A program made the position numbers and the translations under genes. Source: Albifimbria verrucaria (taxonomy: Eukaryota > Ascomycota > Sordariomycetes > Hypocreales > Stachybotryaceae). Taken from it: a stretch of 64,000 bases of DNA. Location: the NCBI GenBank assembly GCA_020081605.1, contig JAHREC010000018.1, positions 1,116,001 through 1,180,000 on the forward strand, in the 5' to 3' direction. Within the stretch, counting starts at the first letter, position 1. Every line of letters begins with the position of its first letter. The notes beneath the pieces were generated by a model. It was not told the DNA's origin. It made no database searches and saw nothing but the letters and a program-made list of their open reading frames with translations. Below, one piece after another: positions 33,639-44,758 of the stretch.

Positions 33639-35831
33639 TGAAGAAGTTTAGCGGCTGGTCTTGCAGAGATCAAGCACAAATAATAAAAAATAAATGAAGA
33701 GTGAGCAGTCAACATCCACCGTGAGATTGGTCGCACGAGCTCTACCCAGGATCTGCTCGGGGTGATATACCTGCGAGAAACTGCATGTTGGTTGAGCACC
33801 ATGCGAGCCACCACCAACCGGTGTGCCCTCGGTTCCAACATTGAGACGACAACTTTGTTTCTTCCCTCCCCATGAGACGTGACCCGAGGGACGAACCCCG
33901 GTTCGTGCACGGCCGATCTGGGGAGGCTTCTTCCTTCCCTGCATTCCTGACTCGAGAGCTTCCAAGATCAGCCAGTGGCATCAAAGTCGTCCGGCTCGGG
34001 AGGTTGCAGTGGCGTTGAGGAGGTCGCTGCTTCATATGGTGGTGTCGGGTATGCGTGACGGCTCACCGACCCCCAGGCGCAGTCCTTGTCAGTGCGCAAC
34101 CCAAACGAGACGGCAAGCTGAGTTGCTGTTCTTCTTCCTGTTGGGTGCCATTTATCCAGACGTCCCTGGACCCTGGGCTCGCTCCCCAAAGTGGTGTTGT
34201 TGAACCAACGAGCCAATCTCTGCCCCCGGCTAATAAGCACGAGCAGCAACAGGGGTGGCTTCGAGCAGCAGCATCAGCAGAAAACCCAGCCAGAAGGGAG
34301 GGGGAACGGATTGATATTCGGTACTATATGCAAGCGAACCCGAGTCGTCACAACGCCACGAAGGTCTCCTGGAGCATCCAGAGTCGCAGGGAGGCCGCGC
34401 GAGGGGAAGCCCTCTTCTCAAAGTGGTTGAAGCTCCGTCCAAACACCAATCGGAAGCCGCATAAAGCCATCGGGATGCGACGGCAGCATTCACAGCCGAT
34501 CAAGCTTAGTGAATTGTGCGGAGAGAAGTCTCCAGAGCTGTTCACTTCGAGCTGTTGGCCCTTGAGCTTGAAGGTCTCAGGCCCTCATAGTCCCCCTGTG
34601 CCTTGCATTTCGCCTAGCAAGCCAAGGTTAAAGCGTCTGCCACAATTCTGTCCCAAACGGAAAGACAGTCTGCAGCTGGATACAGCTCGGAGGAGGAACA
34701 GAGTCACACGCGTTTCAGATGTTTTCTCCAAAAGCAGTGTGCCTCACTTACAGGACAAGGATCGAATGGTGGCCAGTCAGGTCCTATTCGTCATGTGACG
34801 ACAATTGCATGCTCCCTCTTTCACAGATACAGGGTAGGTGATGGATGGGCCGAGAGTTGAGTCGCATTTACTACCCTCTTGTCTAATTCCCGGCACGGCA
34901 CATAGTTGATGTCTTATGGCCTTACATCCTTTATCAGTACCACCTTTCTCGGTCCGCAGACAGCCTATAGTTGCAGATCATCCACCGGGTGGCATCAGCG
35001 ATCCTATGCGCCCAACTCATACCTCACTACTCGTCGTACAATGGGACTTGATAAATATCCCGGCAACATCCATCATATGTATATTGCAGTTCCCTTGCTC
35101 TTTATTCCCGTCCTAGCTATACACATCCATCCTTTGTTGCTTCGCCCTGTTCATGCCTCTCTCTTTGTTGCCTTTCTCGTCTTGCCCCAGGCCATGATAG
35201 AATCAGATAATGGTGTGATTCGTGAAAAAGAAAACAAAACCCAACAACCTGGAAGCACCCCATCCCTGTAACCCATGCCCTTTCATATGCTTGTCATGGC
35301 CGTTATACATAAGTCTATCATGAAATTGAATCCAAACAAAAAGAAAGAAAAAAAAGAAAAAGAAAAAAAGGAGCAAAACAAGATGTATTGAGAACGAAGA
35401 CGGGCAGAAAAACGCCGATAAAATGAGGCCCAGAGCGTAATGGCCCTAGAAGAACAAGCCGCAACGGAAATCCCATATTTTTCAATGCCGCTTGCTACCC
35501 TGTCAGCTTTATGCGACCCTCCATTAATGTTGTGGAAACAGTCCATTTTTGCGTTAATCCTGCGTGATAGTTTGGTGTGTTCGTCTCCTCGCCTCTCACA
35601 GTGCTTCGTCACTGTCCATCGGTGCCAGCGCGAGACCGGCTCGCCCTGGATGATAAGTCTGCTGTTCGGGATTAGGCTTTTGCCTCGCCCACTGTTTATA
35701 TTCGTACGGCGAAGAACGCAGAGTTATTCGTCACGAGCTTTAGTGCTCCTGTGCAAAGTGACGTGCTCAAGGCACGCTTATTTTGTCTCAAGTTGGTTGG
35801 GGCGTCTCTCCACCTGTCCCCGCAAAGTCGG
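33639..35831. other. Spacer upstream of the membrane protein and 3' of the phytochrome
   Basis: 2.2 kb with no supported gene. A plus frame of 247 codons at 34055-34798 is Ser/Pro/Lys-rich, with no recognised motif or intron. An A-rich patch lies at 35335-35375. It probably holds promoter (left) and phytochrome 3' sequence (right). Confidence 0.35.
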
Positions 35832-38800
35832 TCACTTCAACCCCTCCTCTGTGTCTGCCGTGGCATGCATCTCTTTCTCGGCGTCTTCCGCCTTTGGTGT
35901 GATTTCATCACTCGTGACGCTTGCTGCATGGTGTGCGCTTCTAGCGCGGAACCAGCCTCCACGCTCCCACTGGCCGGGGACATACAAAGCTGACTCGCGT
36001 GTGTCATTGTCATGGATACCCGTGAGTAGTGTGTGAAGTCGCTTGAAATCAACAGGTTTGAGGATCCACCCATCGAATCCAGCGTCGATATATGTGTCTC
36101 GTTCCTTCTCCACGAGAGAGGCAGACACGGCGAAGATCGGAATCCGGCCGTTAGCAGCTGCAAGTGCTGAGTGACCCCGTGCTCTGGTGAACGCTCATGC
36201 GCCCTGATCATCTTGGTACTTGTCAAGCCATCGACGATGGGCATCTAAAGTATGATTAGCTGGTTATTTCACATATAATGAGAATATGAACAGCACTCAC
36301 CTGCATATCCATCAGAACGACGTCATACACCGACGAGTCCTCTTTGTAAACAGTTGCACAATCCTCTCCGTTGACAGTGCCCTTGACTTGGTGGCCGGCT
36401 CTGTCGAGTCGCTTGTGCAAGATTTTCATGTTGATAGGGTCGTCTTCTGCAATGAGTACATTCAGCGGGTTGCCGTCTCCCGTCCCGCCACTGGTCACAC
36501 TCTCTGTATTACGTCTTTTGCCCGAATCGTTGGGCAATTCGAACAGTACCCGAGACTGCTCCCTTGTTGCGGCCGAGAGGGCATATCTTCGTATTCATCC
36601 GGTATACGTACAGCTCGAATAGGTGTTTTACTATCACGCACATCAGCTGTGCCTGGCTCGGCAGTTGACTCCTCTGCAATTGGCATCTTTGATCTTTTGG
36701 CCTTGGGACTGCTGGATGGCGATTTGTGAGTCGACTCCGGGTGTGAATTTGCACCAAAGATCCTGGTTTGCTCCCTTTGCTGCCTCTGGAATCCTGTTGG
36801 GACAGGAAGTAGCCATTGTCCTTCTCATTGTTCAATGAAAGCGGGGTCTGAATGGCATCAATCAGGCGGTCCGCGTCACTCTTGTGACTGACCTGACTAC
36901 CGAAACTTCCTATGCTTTCACGGCTTCCAGCAACACTGACCTTCCCGGTCGAGGCCTTGTCATCAAAGGACAAGTTAAAGGCGCTGCCACGGTCAACAAG
37001 AAGAATTTCCCTTCTGGAGCGGCGGTGAGAGCGTCCGGGGCCGAGGTCACCGGGTTAGGTGTGGGCTGCTCCGGTAGCTTTTCGTCAGACTCTGTGGTGG
37101 TGATTTCGGGTGTCGCTTCCGGCAGAAGGAACGGCAATTGAATGACAAATCGAGAACCCTGACCCGGCTCGGACTTTAGGCGGAGTTGGCCATCCATATT
37201 GCGAATGATGCGTGCGACAACTGCAAGGCCAAGGCCCAAGGTCCTTGTTTCATGTGTCTTCTCGTCGATTGATGACTTTGATTCGTTGTCCTCACTGCTA
37301 ACCTGCTCCAGATCCTGAAACAAGGCGTCCAGTTGTTGCGGTGACATGCCCACTCCAGAATCCGCTACAACAAAATCGATTGTAACTTGGCGATCCTTGA
37401 CTTCGCTGACGAAAACGTCCACCTTGACGTACCCTCCACTGCTGGTGTGCGCAACAGCATTTGCAGTGACATTAGATATCGCTTGACGAACTCGCCGTCC
37501 GTCGCCATGAACATATCGTGGCAAGCCAGGATGCTCAGTCACTGCGTACTCGAGTCCTTTTCTTCGAGCATCTACATCGAATGGCTGGGTGGCTTCCTTG
37601 AGGCAAGCCGAAAGTTCAAATACTTCGTCTTTGATTAGGTTCTGACCTTCCTCAGTCTTGGTGAGATCCAGGAGGTCGTTGATCACATAAATCAAGGACT
37701 TGGATGCGGAATGAGACTTGGCCAAATTCTCGCGTGTTTCTTGGTCGAGTGAGCCCTCCAGGGCGATTTCGAGGTAATTAATGATGGCATTGAGAGGGGT
37801 TCGAACTTCGTGAGCTGAATTTGCAAGGAGGAGTCGCGTAAGCTTGCTGCTCTGAAGGGCAGCCTCCTTTTGCCGCCAAACTTCAATGAACTTGCCTGTC
37901 GCACATTTGTTAGTGATTACCGTGGATGCTTCAGACAAAGATACATACCGTAAACTAGACACAAAACCGCGGCCGTCTCGACCTGCTCCTCGTTCCACTC
38001 ACGACACTTTCCGACGACCGTTTCGTGCCATGTTTTGAAGCTCTTGCGGGGTTCGAGATATGCTGCCGTTCCGTCACGAACAAGTTTCTCGTACGGGTTT
38101 CCGGCCCATCTAACCTCCTTCACTTGCCCTTTGCGGAAGAAGACGATGAAGTCGTGCCCACCAACGCTCAGAGGGACGTAGAGCAAGCCGGCAATGACTT
38201 GAAACCCTGGAGGATATCTAAGATCCGGGAAGTCGTCCTTAACATCCTGAGATGCCACGACCGACGTTATCTTGCGCATTCGCAAATACTCCAATAACGC
38301 CAATGCCTCCTGACTATGATCGAAAACGCCTAGAATCTTAGTCTCTCCTTTGATAGACAGTATACCAAAATCAGCATCGAATAATCTCAAGAGGTCCTCC
38401 GAGGATGCAATGATGTACCCGGAAGGGTTCTTATCGGTAGGTGCAGTGTTGATGAGTTTACGAGCCTGTAACCTTGACGCATATGACAATCTCTCAATGT
38501 TCCTTGAAGCAGTATCTCCAACTAAGCGACACATTTTTCGAATGGGAAATGATACTCTCATGCCCTGGTCACCGTAGCTGTGACAAGCTATTAAACCCCA
38601 TAACTCGTTAAAAGCGTTGATGGAGATGGACATGGATGAGCGCACTGCCATGTTTGAGAGATATTTCAGATGAATCGGCGACATGGCACGCAGGTAAGAA
38701 TGGCTCATATCCAGCGGAGTTTCAAGGTCCTCCTTCGACCGACACACGACTCTGGCGGTCTCCAGGTCACGGTCGTAGAGTAGTCTGACTTTGTTGAGCT

Positions 38801-40501
38801 TATAAAGATCACGAGCTTGGCGTGGAATATCAGTGGCAGGAAAATGAAGGCCCTTGTAAAGATCCAGCGTTTGTGTCGTGTCCACCAGCTCAGTGACAAC
38901 TTTGCCGTTGAAGGAGGAATCAAACTGATAGACCATGACACGATGAAAGCCTGTCAATTCCTTGACGATTCCGACAAGAATCTTTAGAAACGTTTCCAGG
39001 TTGAGGGCCGACGCGAGCTGTTCCTGCACCTGAGACATGATGTCAAAAACCTGCATAGCCCCTTGTTCTCCTCTTCTCTTTCTCGCACTTCGTAAAATTC
39101 GCAGAGGTTTACTTAGAATCGCGGTACTTTCTTCGATTTCCTCGAGTGTGGGATTCGCTTGAAGGGTATCTTGGGGGTATCAGGTGTCATCTCATCCGTG
39201 GGGCGAAGCGGGTATTCGACATCATTGTCTAGCTCGAATTCGCAAATGATCAGGTCTGGATGGGCGGGGTTGATATGAATGGCACACCACAGCTTGGTGC
39301 TTTTTCGTTTGGGAAGTTGCATCGACAAGCTAAAGACTTCGGGTCCGTTGATTGCGGGGTCGGCGTCCTCGTCTCGGATAAAATCGATGTGATCCAGCAG
39401 ATTATCTTGCTGCTCCTCCGTCAAGACATCCAAGAAGTTATCAAGTTTGAATAGTTGTTTGGGAGTGTAACCAAGCATCCTTGCCGAGTTCTCGGTGGCA
39501 TACCGAACAAGGAAACGGCCATCGTTCTCTTCCCGTAACGCGACGAGAACACCGAAGCCCTGTACGGCGCCCGGGGCATGAATCGGCTCGTCCTCACACC
39601 GCTGTAAATCTCCGTCTCGGCCGGTAATAACCATGTGTCCCTCATCGGTCACAGCATGGGTGAAGCGCGGCAATACGTGAGGCAAGTCACCCAAGGATTG
39701 GCTCCCAGACACGAAGGAAGAGGTGTCTGGTAGGGCGGCTACTGCAGCAGTCGGCAGCTTCGACTCCTCTTCGTTAAGTTCCTCCGTATCACGATCCGAT
39801 GCTATGTCCAGCTGCAAGGGTGCGGATGTCCCATGACGAGCAGCATCGGCCTGTATGCTAGAGAGGGGCCTCCAAACATACTCTTTCTCCGGCTCGGTCG
39901 AGCACGATCGCTATTGGAACCAGTCGTCGGGGAGATGGGGCCAGTGTTGTACCGTTTCAGGTCCGCAGGTTCGCCTCGGGGTGGTTGGGGATGTGCACGG
40001 GGATGCCGCGAGCATCGCTATCAAAGGCGGAGGGATGTGAACATCTCCTTGGTTCCTGGCGGCGTTGGGCTGAACGCTCACGACAGATCGGATAGGGAAG
40101 ACACGGTCGGCAGATATGTCTGAGGAGGCTGAATGGTGGCCCAGCTGCCTGTCGGACCCTGCGCTCCACGAAGACACCGGCCATGGAGAGATGCCACTGC
40201 CGGGCTGGCCAGCGGTGGGGGTTGCGATGCTGGCGCCTCGGGAGTCTAGCTGTACTTCAGCGAAGTTAGGTGGCGATATCTGAAGAGGACCTGGCGGACC
40301 TTGAACATGCCCGACACCGCCGTGCTGGGGTGGCGGCGTGGAGGGTGGTGCGGCATCGACATTGTCTTGGTGTTGCTGCTGGTGCGACTCTGTTTCTTCT
40401 TGTTGTTGTTGTTGTTGTTGCTGTTGCGGCTGCTGTTGCGGCTGCTGTTGCGGCGGCGGCGGCGGCGGCGACGGCGGTGGCTGCGCTGTGTTGTCGCCCA
40501 T
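35832..40501 (-). CDS. fphA: Phytochrome hybrid histidine kinase
   Basis: Red/far-red photoreceptor with PAS-GAF-PHY sensor, histidine kinase and receiver domains. The start is the ATG at 40501 (MGDNTAQPPPSP), followed by Pro and Gln runs. RVFPIRSVVSV is typical of fungal phytochromes. The bilin-binding Cys is in the N-terminal PAS (QRCEDEPIHAPGAVQ); the GAF domain has the ATDIPRQARDLY motif. The H-box is NSAHEVRTPLNA and the ATP site includes GLGLAVVARIIR. In the receiver, EDDPINMK and VVLMDMQ give the acidic site and phospho-accepting Asp, and the conserved Lys sits in GWILKPVDF. Introns are at 37948-37896 and 36300-36245. At least eight frame slips, nearly all one base short in homopolymers, occur; clear ones are near 39920, 39128, 37009, 36752, 36549 and 36174. 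All key residues are intact. Confidence 0.9.
40377..40485 (-). repeat. Glutamine/proline codon-repeat tract in the phytochrome N-terminus
   Basis: The coding strand has CAG/CAA runs giving QQQP-type blocks and nine Gln in a row, beside a CCG/CCN run giving Pro blocks. Such tracts often vary in length between strains (established for microsatellites); here that is inferred. Confidence 0.85.
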
Positions 40502-43500
40502 CGTGAGAACCGTCCTGGCACTGTCTAAGTTGATGAGTGGATGGTCCTGCACTGGCTGAGCACCCAGGTCCGCCGCGGGTGGCGGGGTCGTCTGGCCAAG
40601 GGGACAGGAAGCGCGCAAATACGTGCGGTGTAGAATGAAGGACGTCCTCTGGGTTCAGGACATGCCGCGCGTAAGTGATCGTCGATCCCAAGGACTGTGG
40701 CGGGACTGGCAGCAGGGTCAGCAGCTGCCGTACCCCAGGTAACTTGCCGTGCCAGTGCTCGAGGGTACAAGCAGACAAAGGCCAAGCCGAGGAGAGCGGG
40801 TACAAAACGAAACAAAAAAAAAAGGAACGATGTTGCTGGTGAGGAAACTCGGTGCCAGGCGCCGCTTGCAGTTTGCAAGGACAGTTGGTCGGGGTGCACA
40901 GGGACATGCACTGGGCTGCGATGGTGTTGTCTATCTGTAGGTGCTGGCGAGTGTGGAGGTGGCGATGCACAGTGTGGGTGAACGGAGCCGCTACCTCTGA
41001 ACTAGCATGAAGATCGCCCAGTCACTACTCAAGTCGTTTTAAACTACAGTAGCACCCGCCCCTCTCTCTGGGTTTTGGTAGTATGCTCCCTTTTCTCTGA
41101 CGCGAAAAAAGAAAGGTGCTAAGAAGAAGAAAAAAGAGGGAAAAGGAAGAGGGAAAAGAAAAGGAAAAGAAAGATGCTAAGGTTGATGAATCTGTTCCGG
41201 ATCACTTCCACTGGATGAGGGAGTCGGAGTCAGCTCCGGACAGGTAATCTCGAGACCGACATCCCCTAATGCACATATCCATCTCGACAAGATGGAACAA
41301 AGTAGAAGCCTCCACGGCAGTGGCACTTCCAACTGGAACCCTCGACGACAGCCTCGTCGGGGCCTAGGTCTGGACCCTTACTTGGACCCAGTATTGAGAA
41401 GACCCAGTCTCTACCCCTGTCACCATAATGAACCTCGACACATACCCGAGGTTGGGATTACACAGAGCTTGACATCCAGACGATATCAAAGACGTGTCAC
41501 GGCAGACTGTGCCATGCCATGTTCCCTGCCAACGCAAAACATGGCTGACGATTTGCCCAGGCCATGCGCTGCGATCGTGCGCTAGGCCACGATGGCCGCC
41601 ACTGCCCGACTCATACACAATCCTTTCACCACCTTGCGCTGGAAGTCCCTTTCATTATCGACTTGAGCTAAAGTGTGCTTGTCCCAACAAGGGAGGGAAG
41701 GGCAGACGGAAAACGCTTCTCCACGCTAACCAAGCACGCGCGCAGGCAATGCGTGAAAGGTCCCAGGCTAGCTGCGGGATATAGGAAAGGGTCATTTCCT
41801 CATGTAGGATACGGCGAGTTGAAACTAACAAGGTCTGGGTTGAAGTGCTTCCCTTAGGCCCAGCTAAGGGCCATGGTTGGGAACGATATCCCGGATTGAT
41901 CACACAATATCGTTGATCTCAATTTTCAAATTCCCATGTTGGCAGAACATCGCTTTTTCCCTTTGAGGAACCATTTTGCAAAACACCATCGTGGAGCCTC
42001 TCGGCCCATGTTACCCCTCCTTGGTCTAGGCTGAGGGATTGTACAGAGGCATCAGGTAAAGATCATCGGTCTGCTGTGTACATGATTCTGATCGAGAGAC
42101 CTTAGAGGCTCCACCAAGCGAAACGGAGCGATGCATGGCGCTGGCCCCTCCAAGCACAGTGAGCCCTGATCCTTAGTACACGGAGCATGGTACATACAGA
42201 TCGAGGACGATACGTGCTTTCTAAACCCGTTCCTTGCGCCGCATCTATCCACGTTACGTCAAACCTTTAACAGGGGATGTATGTGGTTCCCCTGCGTCTC
42301 CCAGCCAAGCCTTTCAGTTTCGTTTTTCATCAGGTCGAGCCTTGTTTGTCTGGCACGCTTGGGCGCCGCGAGCTCAAAGGTACACGATGCCGAGACCCAA
42401 ATATCCGAGCAAATGCATGATGTCATCGACCCGGGTCATCTGCTCCGGTTGACGATCTTGCTTTGATTGGTTGGCCAGGGCAATGGCGTTGGCTCTGGTG
42501 TCTTCTCAATCCATCAGCCTTATCTTCGATTCTCAGCCTTGCTGTCGCTTAACAGGTACCAAGGCTCAGGTTAGGTGTGGCCCAACCCTGAGGCTCAACG
42601 GTTCACAGGACCAGTTACAGACATGGGGCATCTAGGTGATGCGTACGCATGAGTCCATCTTCCTCATTTAAGGATGACAATCAGGAGAGTGTTTACTAAG
42701 AAGACGCCTTTACCACCCACAGCGAAAGTGACACAAACAATTTCAGAGTCTTTTCACTGAGTATGTGAAATGGAAACCATTATTAACCACAAGTAGAAGA
42801 AAACCATCATAGATACTCAACTCCACAAGTCCCGTGGTGTTGACAATTGCAGTTTTCATCGACCAATTTGGACAATTGATACTTCTCCACAAAATAAGGG
42901 TCTTCATGAAGTGTAAGATACCATCTTTACATGCCGTTGAGCTGTATTTGAGGACTAGGCTTTTGCTAAATAAATTGGTGTCTTGCAATATTAATTCCTC
43001 TCTGGAGAAATCCCATAGAGTTCCTCAGTGGAACGAGCCAAGGCCACATAAAGAGCAGTATAAATTATGGCAATGCATGGCAAATAATAACGATGTTTTT
43101 GGTTGACTTGTAACGCGTGCTTCTCGCAAGGTTACTTCAATAACAAGGCTACCATTATTAGCTCTACTTATAATGCCACTCTCAAGCCTGAGGTTAACCG
43201 AGTAAGGGGCAAAGATTATAAACGTCGACAGAAACCAATCGCAATTCAGAACTAGTAACCCGATAACTAATGGGAAGTGCGAAATGCGCAAACTCGATAC
43301 ATGATGAGGAGTGGGAGTAATAAGCACAACAGTCGATGAGCACTGAGAAGTAGTAAGCTCGATAACTAATGAGACTTGGGATGGGTAAACCCAGTGACTT
43401 ATGAGATAAGAAACAACAAGCTCAACAAGTGATTAGGAGTTAGAAATCGTAGACCTAATGGCCAACAAGCAAAAGTAGTTAACTCAATGAATGATGCTCT

Positions 43501-43635
43501 AAACAAGAAGAACGACAGTGATATAGCATGCGCTCAGCCATAGGCAGAACAAAACACTCTATACAGATAAACATCCACAAAGCTAAGAGGCGGATAATGC
43601 TACAAGTGTGTAAATCTCAGACACGAAGAACGCAT
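40502..43635. other. Spacer 5' of the phytochrome
   Basis: 3.1 kb without a supported gene. The left part is the phytochrome promoter region and includes a purine-rich patch at about 41105-41175. A degenerate minisatellite occupies 43252-43497. Short open frames elsewhere have no motif. Confidence 0.35.
43252..43497. repeat. Degenerate minisatellite, unit about 30-34 bases
   Basis: Seven to eight imperfect units in a row, the clearest being gtaacccgataactaatggg and gtaagctcgataactaatga with others such as gtaaacccagtgacttatga. It has no open frame across it. Confidence 0.65.
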
Positions 43636-44758
43636 CTACAGCTTGCCCTTCACAGCAGTCTTCCGGCGCGTCTCCTGCGCCGACCGCAGCAGGGCATACA
43701 ACGTCTGCAGCCGCGGCATCTCCACGCCGCGCTCCTCGCGATCCGCACTGGGTTGCCCAGGATCACCTCCAGCTCGAGCGGCTTACCGTCTTCCCAGTCC
43801 AGCAGCATGCTCGGCCGCGCGCCCTTGTTGCGCTCCGTACTACGGATGATCTTTTCGGGCGTTGCCATGCTCGCCGGGAAGCCCTGTCCCAGGATTCGCG
43901 GCGCCGCCTCCCAGATCTCCTGCATGACCCCGTCAGGTGCCGGCGCAGCTCCGGGTCCATCACCATGTCGGCATTGCCGCGGCCGCCCGACAGCACCGCC
44001 GATGGATTCATGGCGGCGTTGATGCACAGTTTGTGCCACCGTACCGTCTGCAGACCAACCTCGTCGTGAGGCTCGACGTCCTTGATGCCGCCCAGGTCTC
44101 GCCACCACGCCGTCAGGTTCTCCGTGCACTCCCGCCCGCGCCTTGCCACTTCCGAATCGCCCTTGCCGAGGCCATCCGTATACGGTCCGATGCTAATCCT
44201 AGTCCACCGGTTCTGTCGAATGACGCCAGGCGATGTCTGCTCCGCGCTGACGATGGTGACAGCGCTGACGATGGGCACCCTGGGGAATCTCTTCCGGAAC
44301 GGTTCCTCAACGCCCACGCCGTTCTGGATGAGGACGATGCAAGACCTCGGGCCTACCAGCGGCGTAATGATTTCCGAGTCATCGCTCACATCGGGCAGCG
44401 CCTTTGTGGTGACAAATATGTAGTCCCACTGCTTCCGGCCTCCCGGTTCTCCGGAGTCATCCGAGGACGCACTAGCGGCTGCGTTCACCGACGGGAAGGC
44501 AGCCTCAGGGGCAAAGGTGTAGTTGCCAAAAGTATGAGTCTGAAGCTCAACGCCAGAAGCCTCAATGGCCTTGTAGTTGGAACGGGCCACAAGGGATACG
44601 TGAATGTTGCGAGAAGGCTGTTGATGGCGATTAGCAGACACGTAGCCAATCAGCCACCCAGGAGCGTCCTTACGTGGTGCAATCTCGACGCGTAGAAGCA
44701 TCCCACGGCGCCGGCGCCGATAAAGATTATGTTTACACGTTGGCTACGAAGACGTCAT
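43636..44758 (-). CDS. Ketopantoate reductase (ApbA/PanE family)
   Basis: 2-Dehydropantoate 2-reductase, which makes pantoate for pantothenate and coenzyme A; in fungi the family also has relatives with other substrates. Exon 1 (44758-44674) carries the NADP motif IGAGAVGCFYASRL; the intron is 44673-44618; exon 2 has TTKALPD and IQNGVGVE and the catalytic-type WHKLCINAAMNP. The tail reads MPRLQTLYALLRS before the stop at 43636. No ATG is in frame with the cofactor motif; the ATG at 44758 fits if one extra base near 44745 is removed. Two further slips, one base short, lie at about 43928-43931 and 43736-43744. Correcting all three gives 355 residues. Confidence 0.82.

Noticed and set aside
34055..34798. 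247-codon plus frame between the membrane protein and the phytochrome
   Set aside because: No recognisable domain, biased composition, and no promoter or intron evidence; left unannotated.
43252..43497. CRISPR-like array
   Set aside because: Repeats are imperfect, lack distinct unique spacers, and the host is a fungus.
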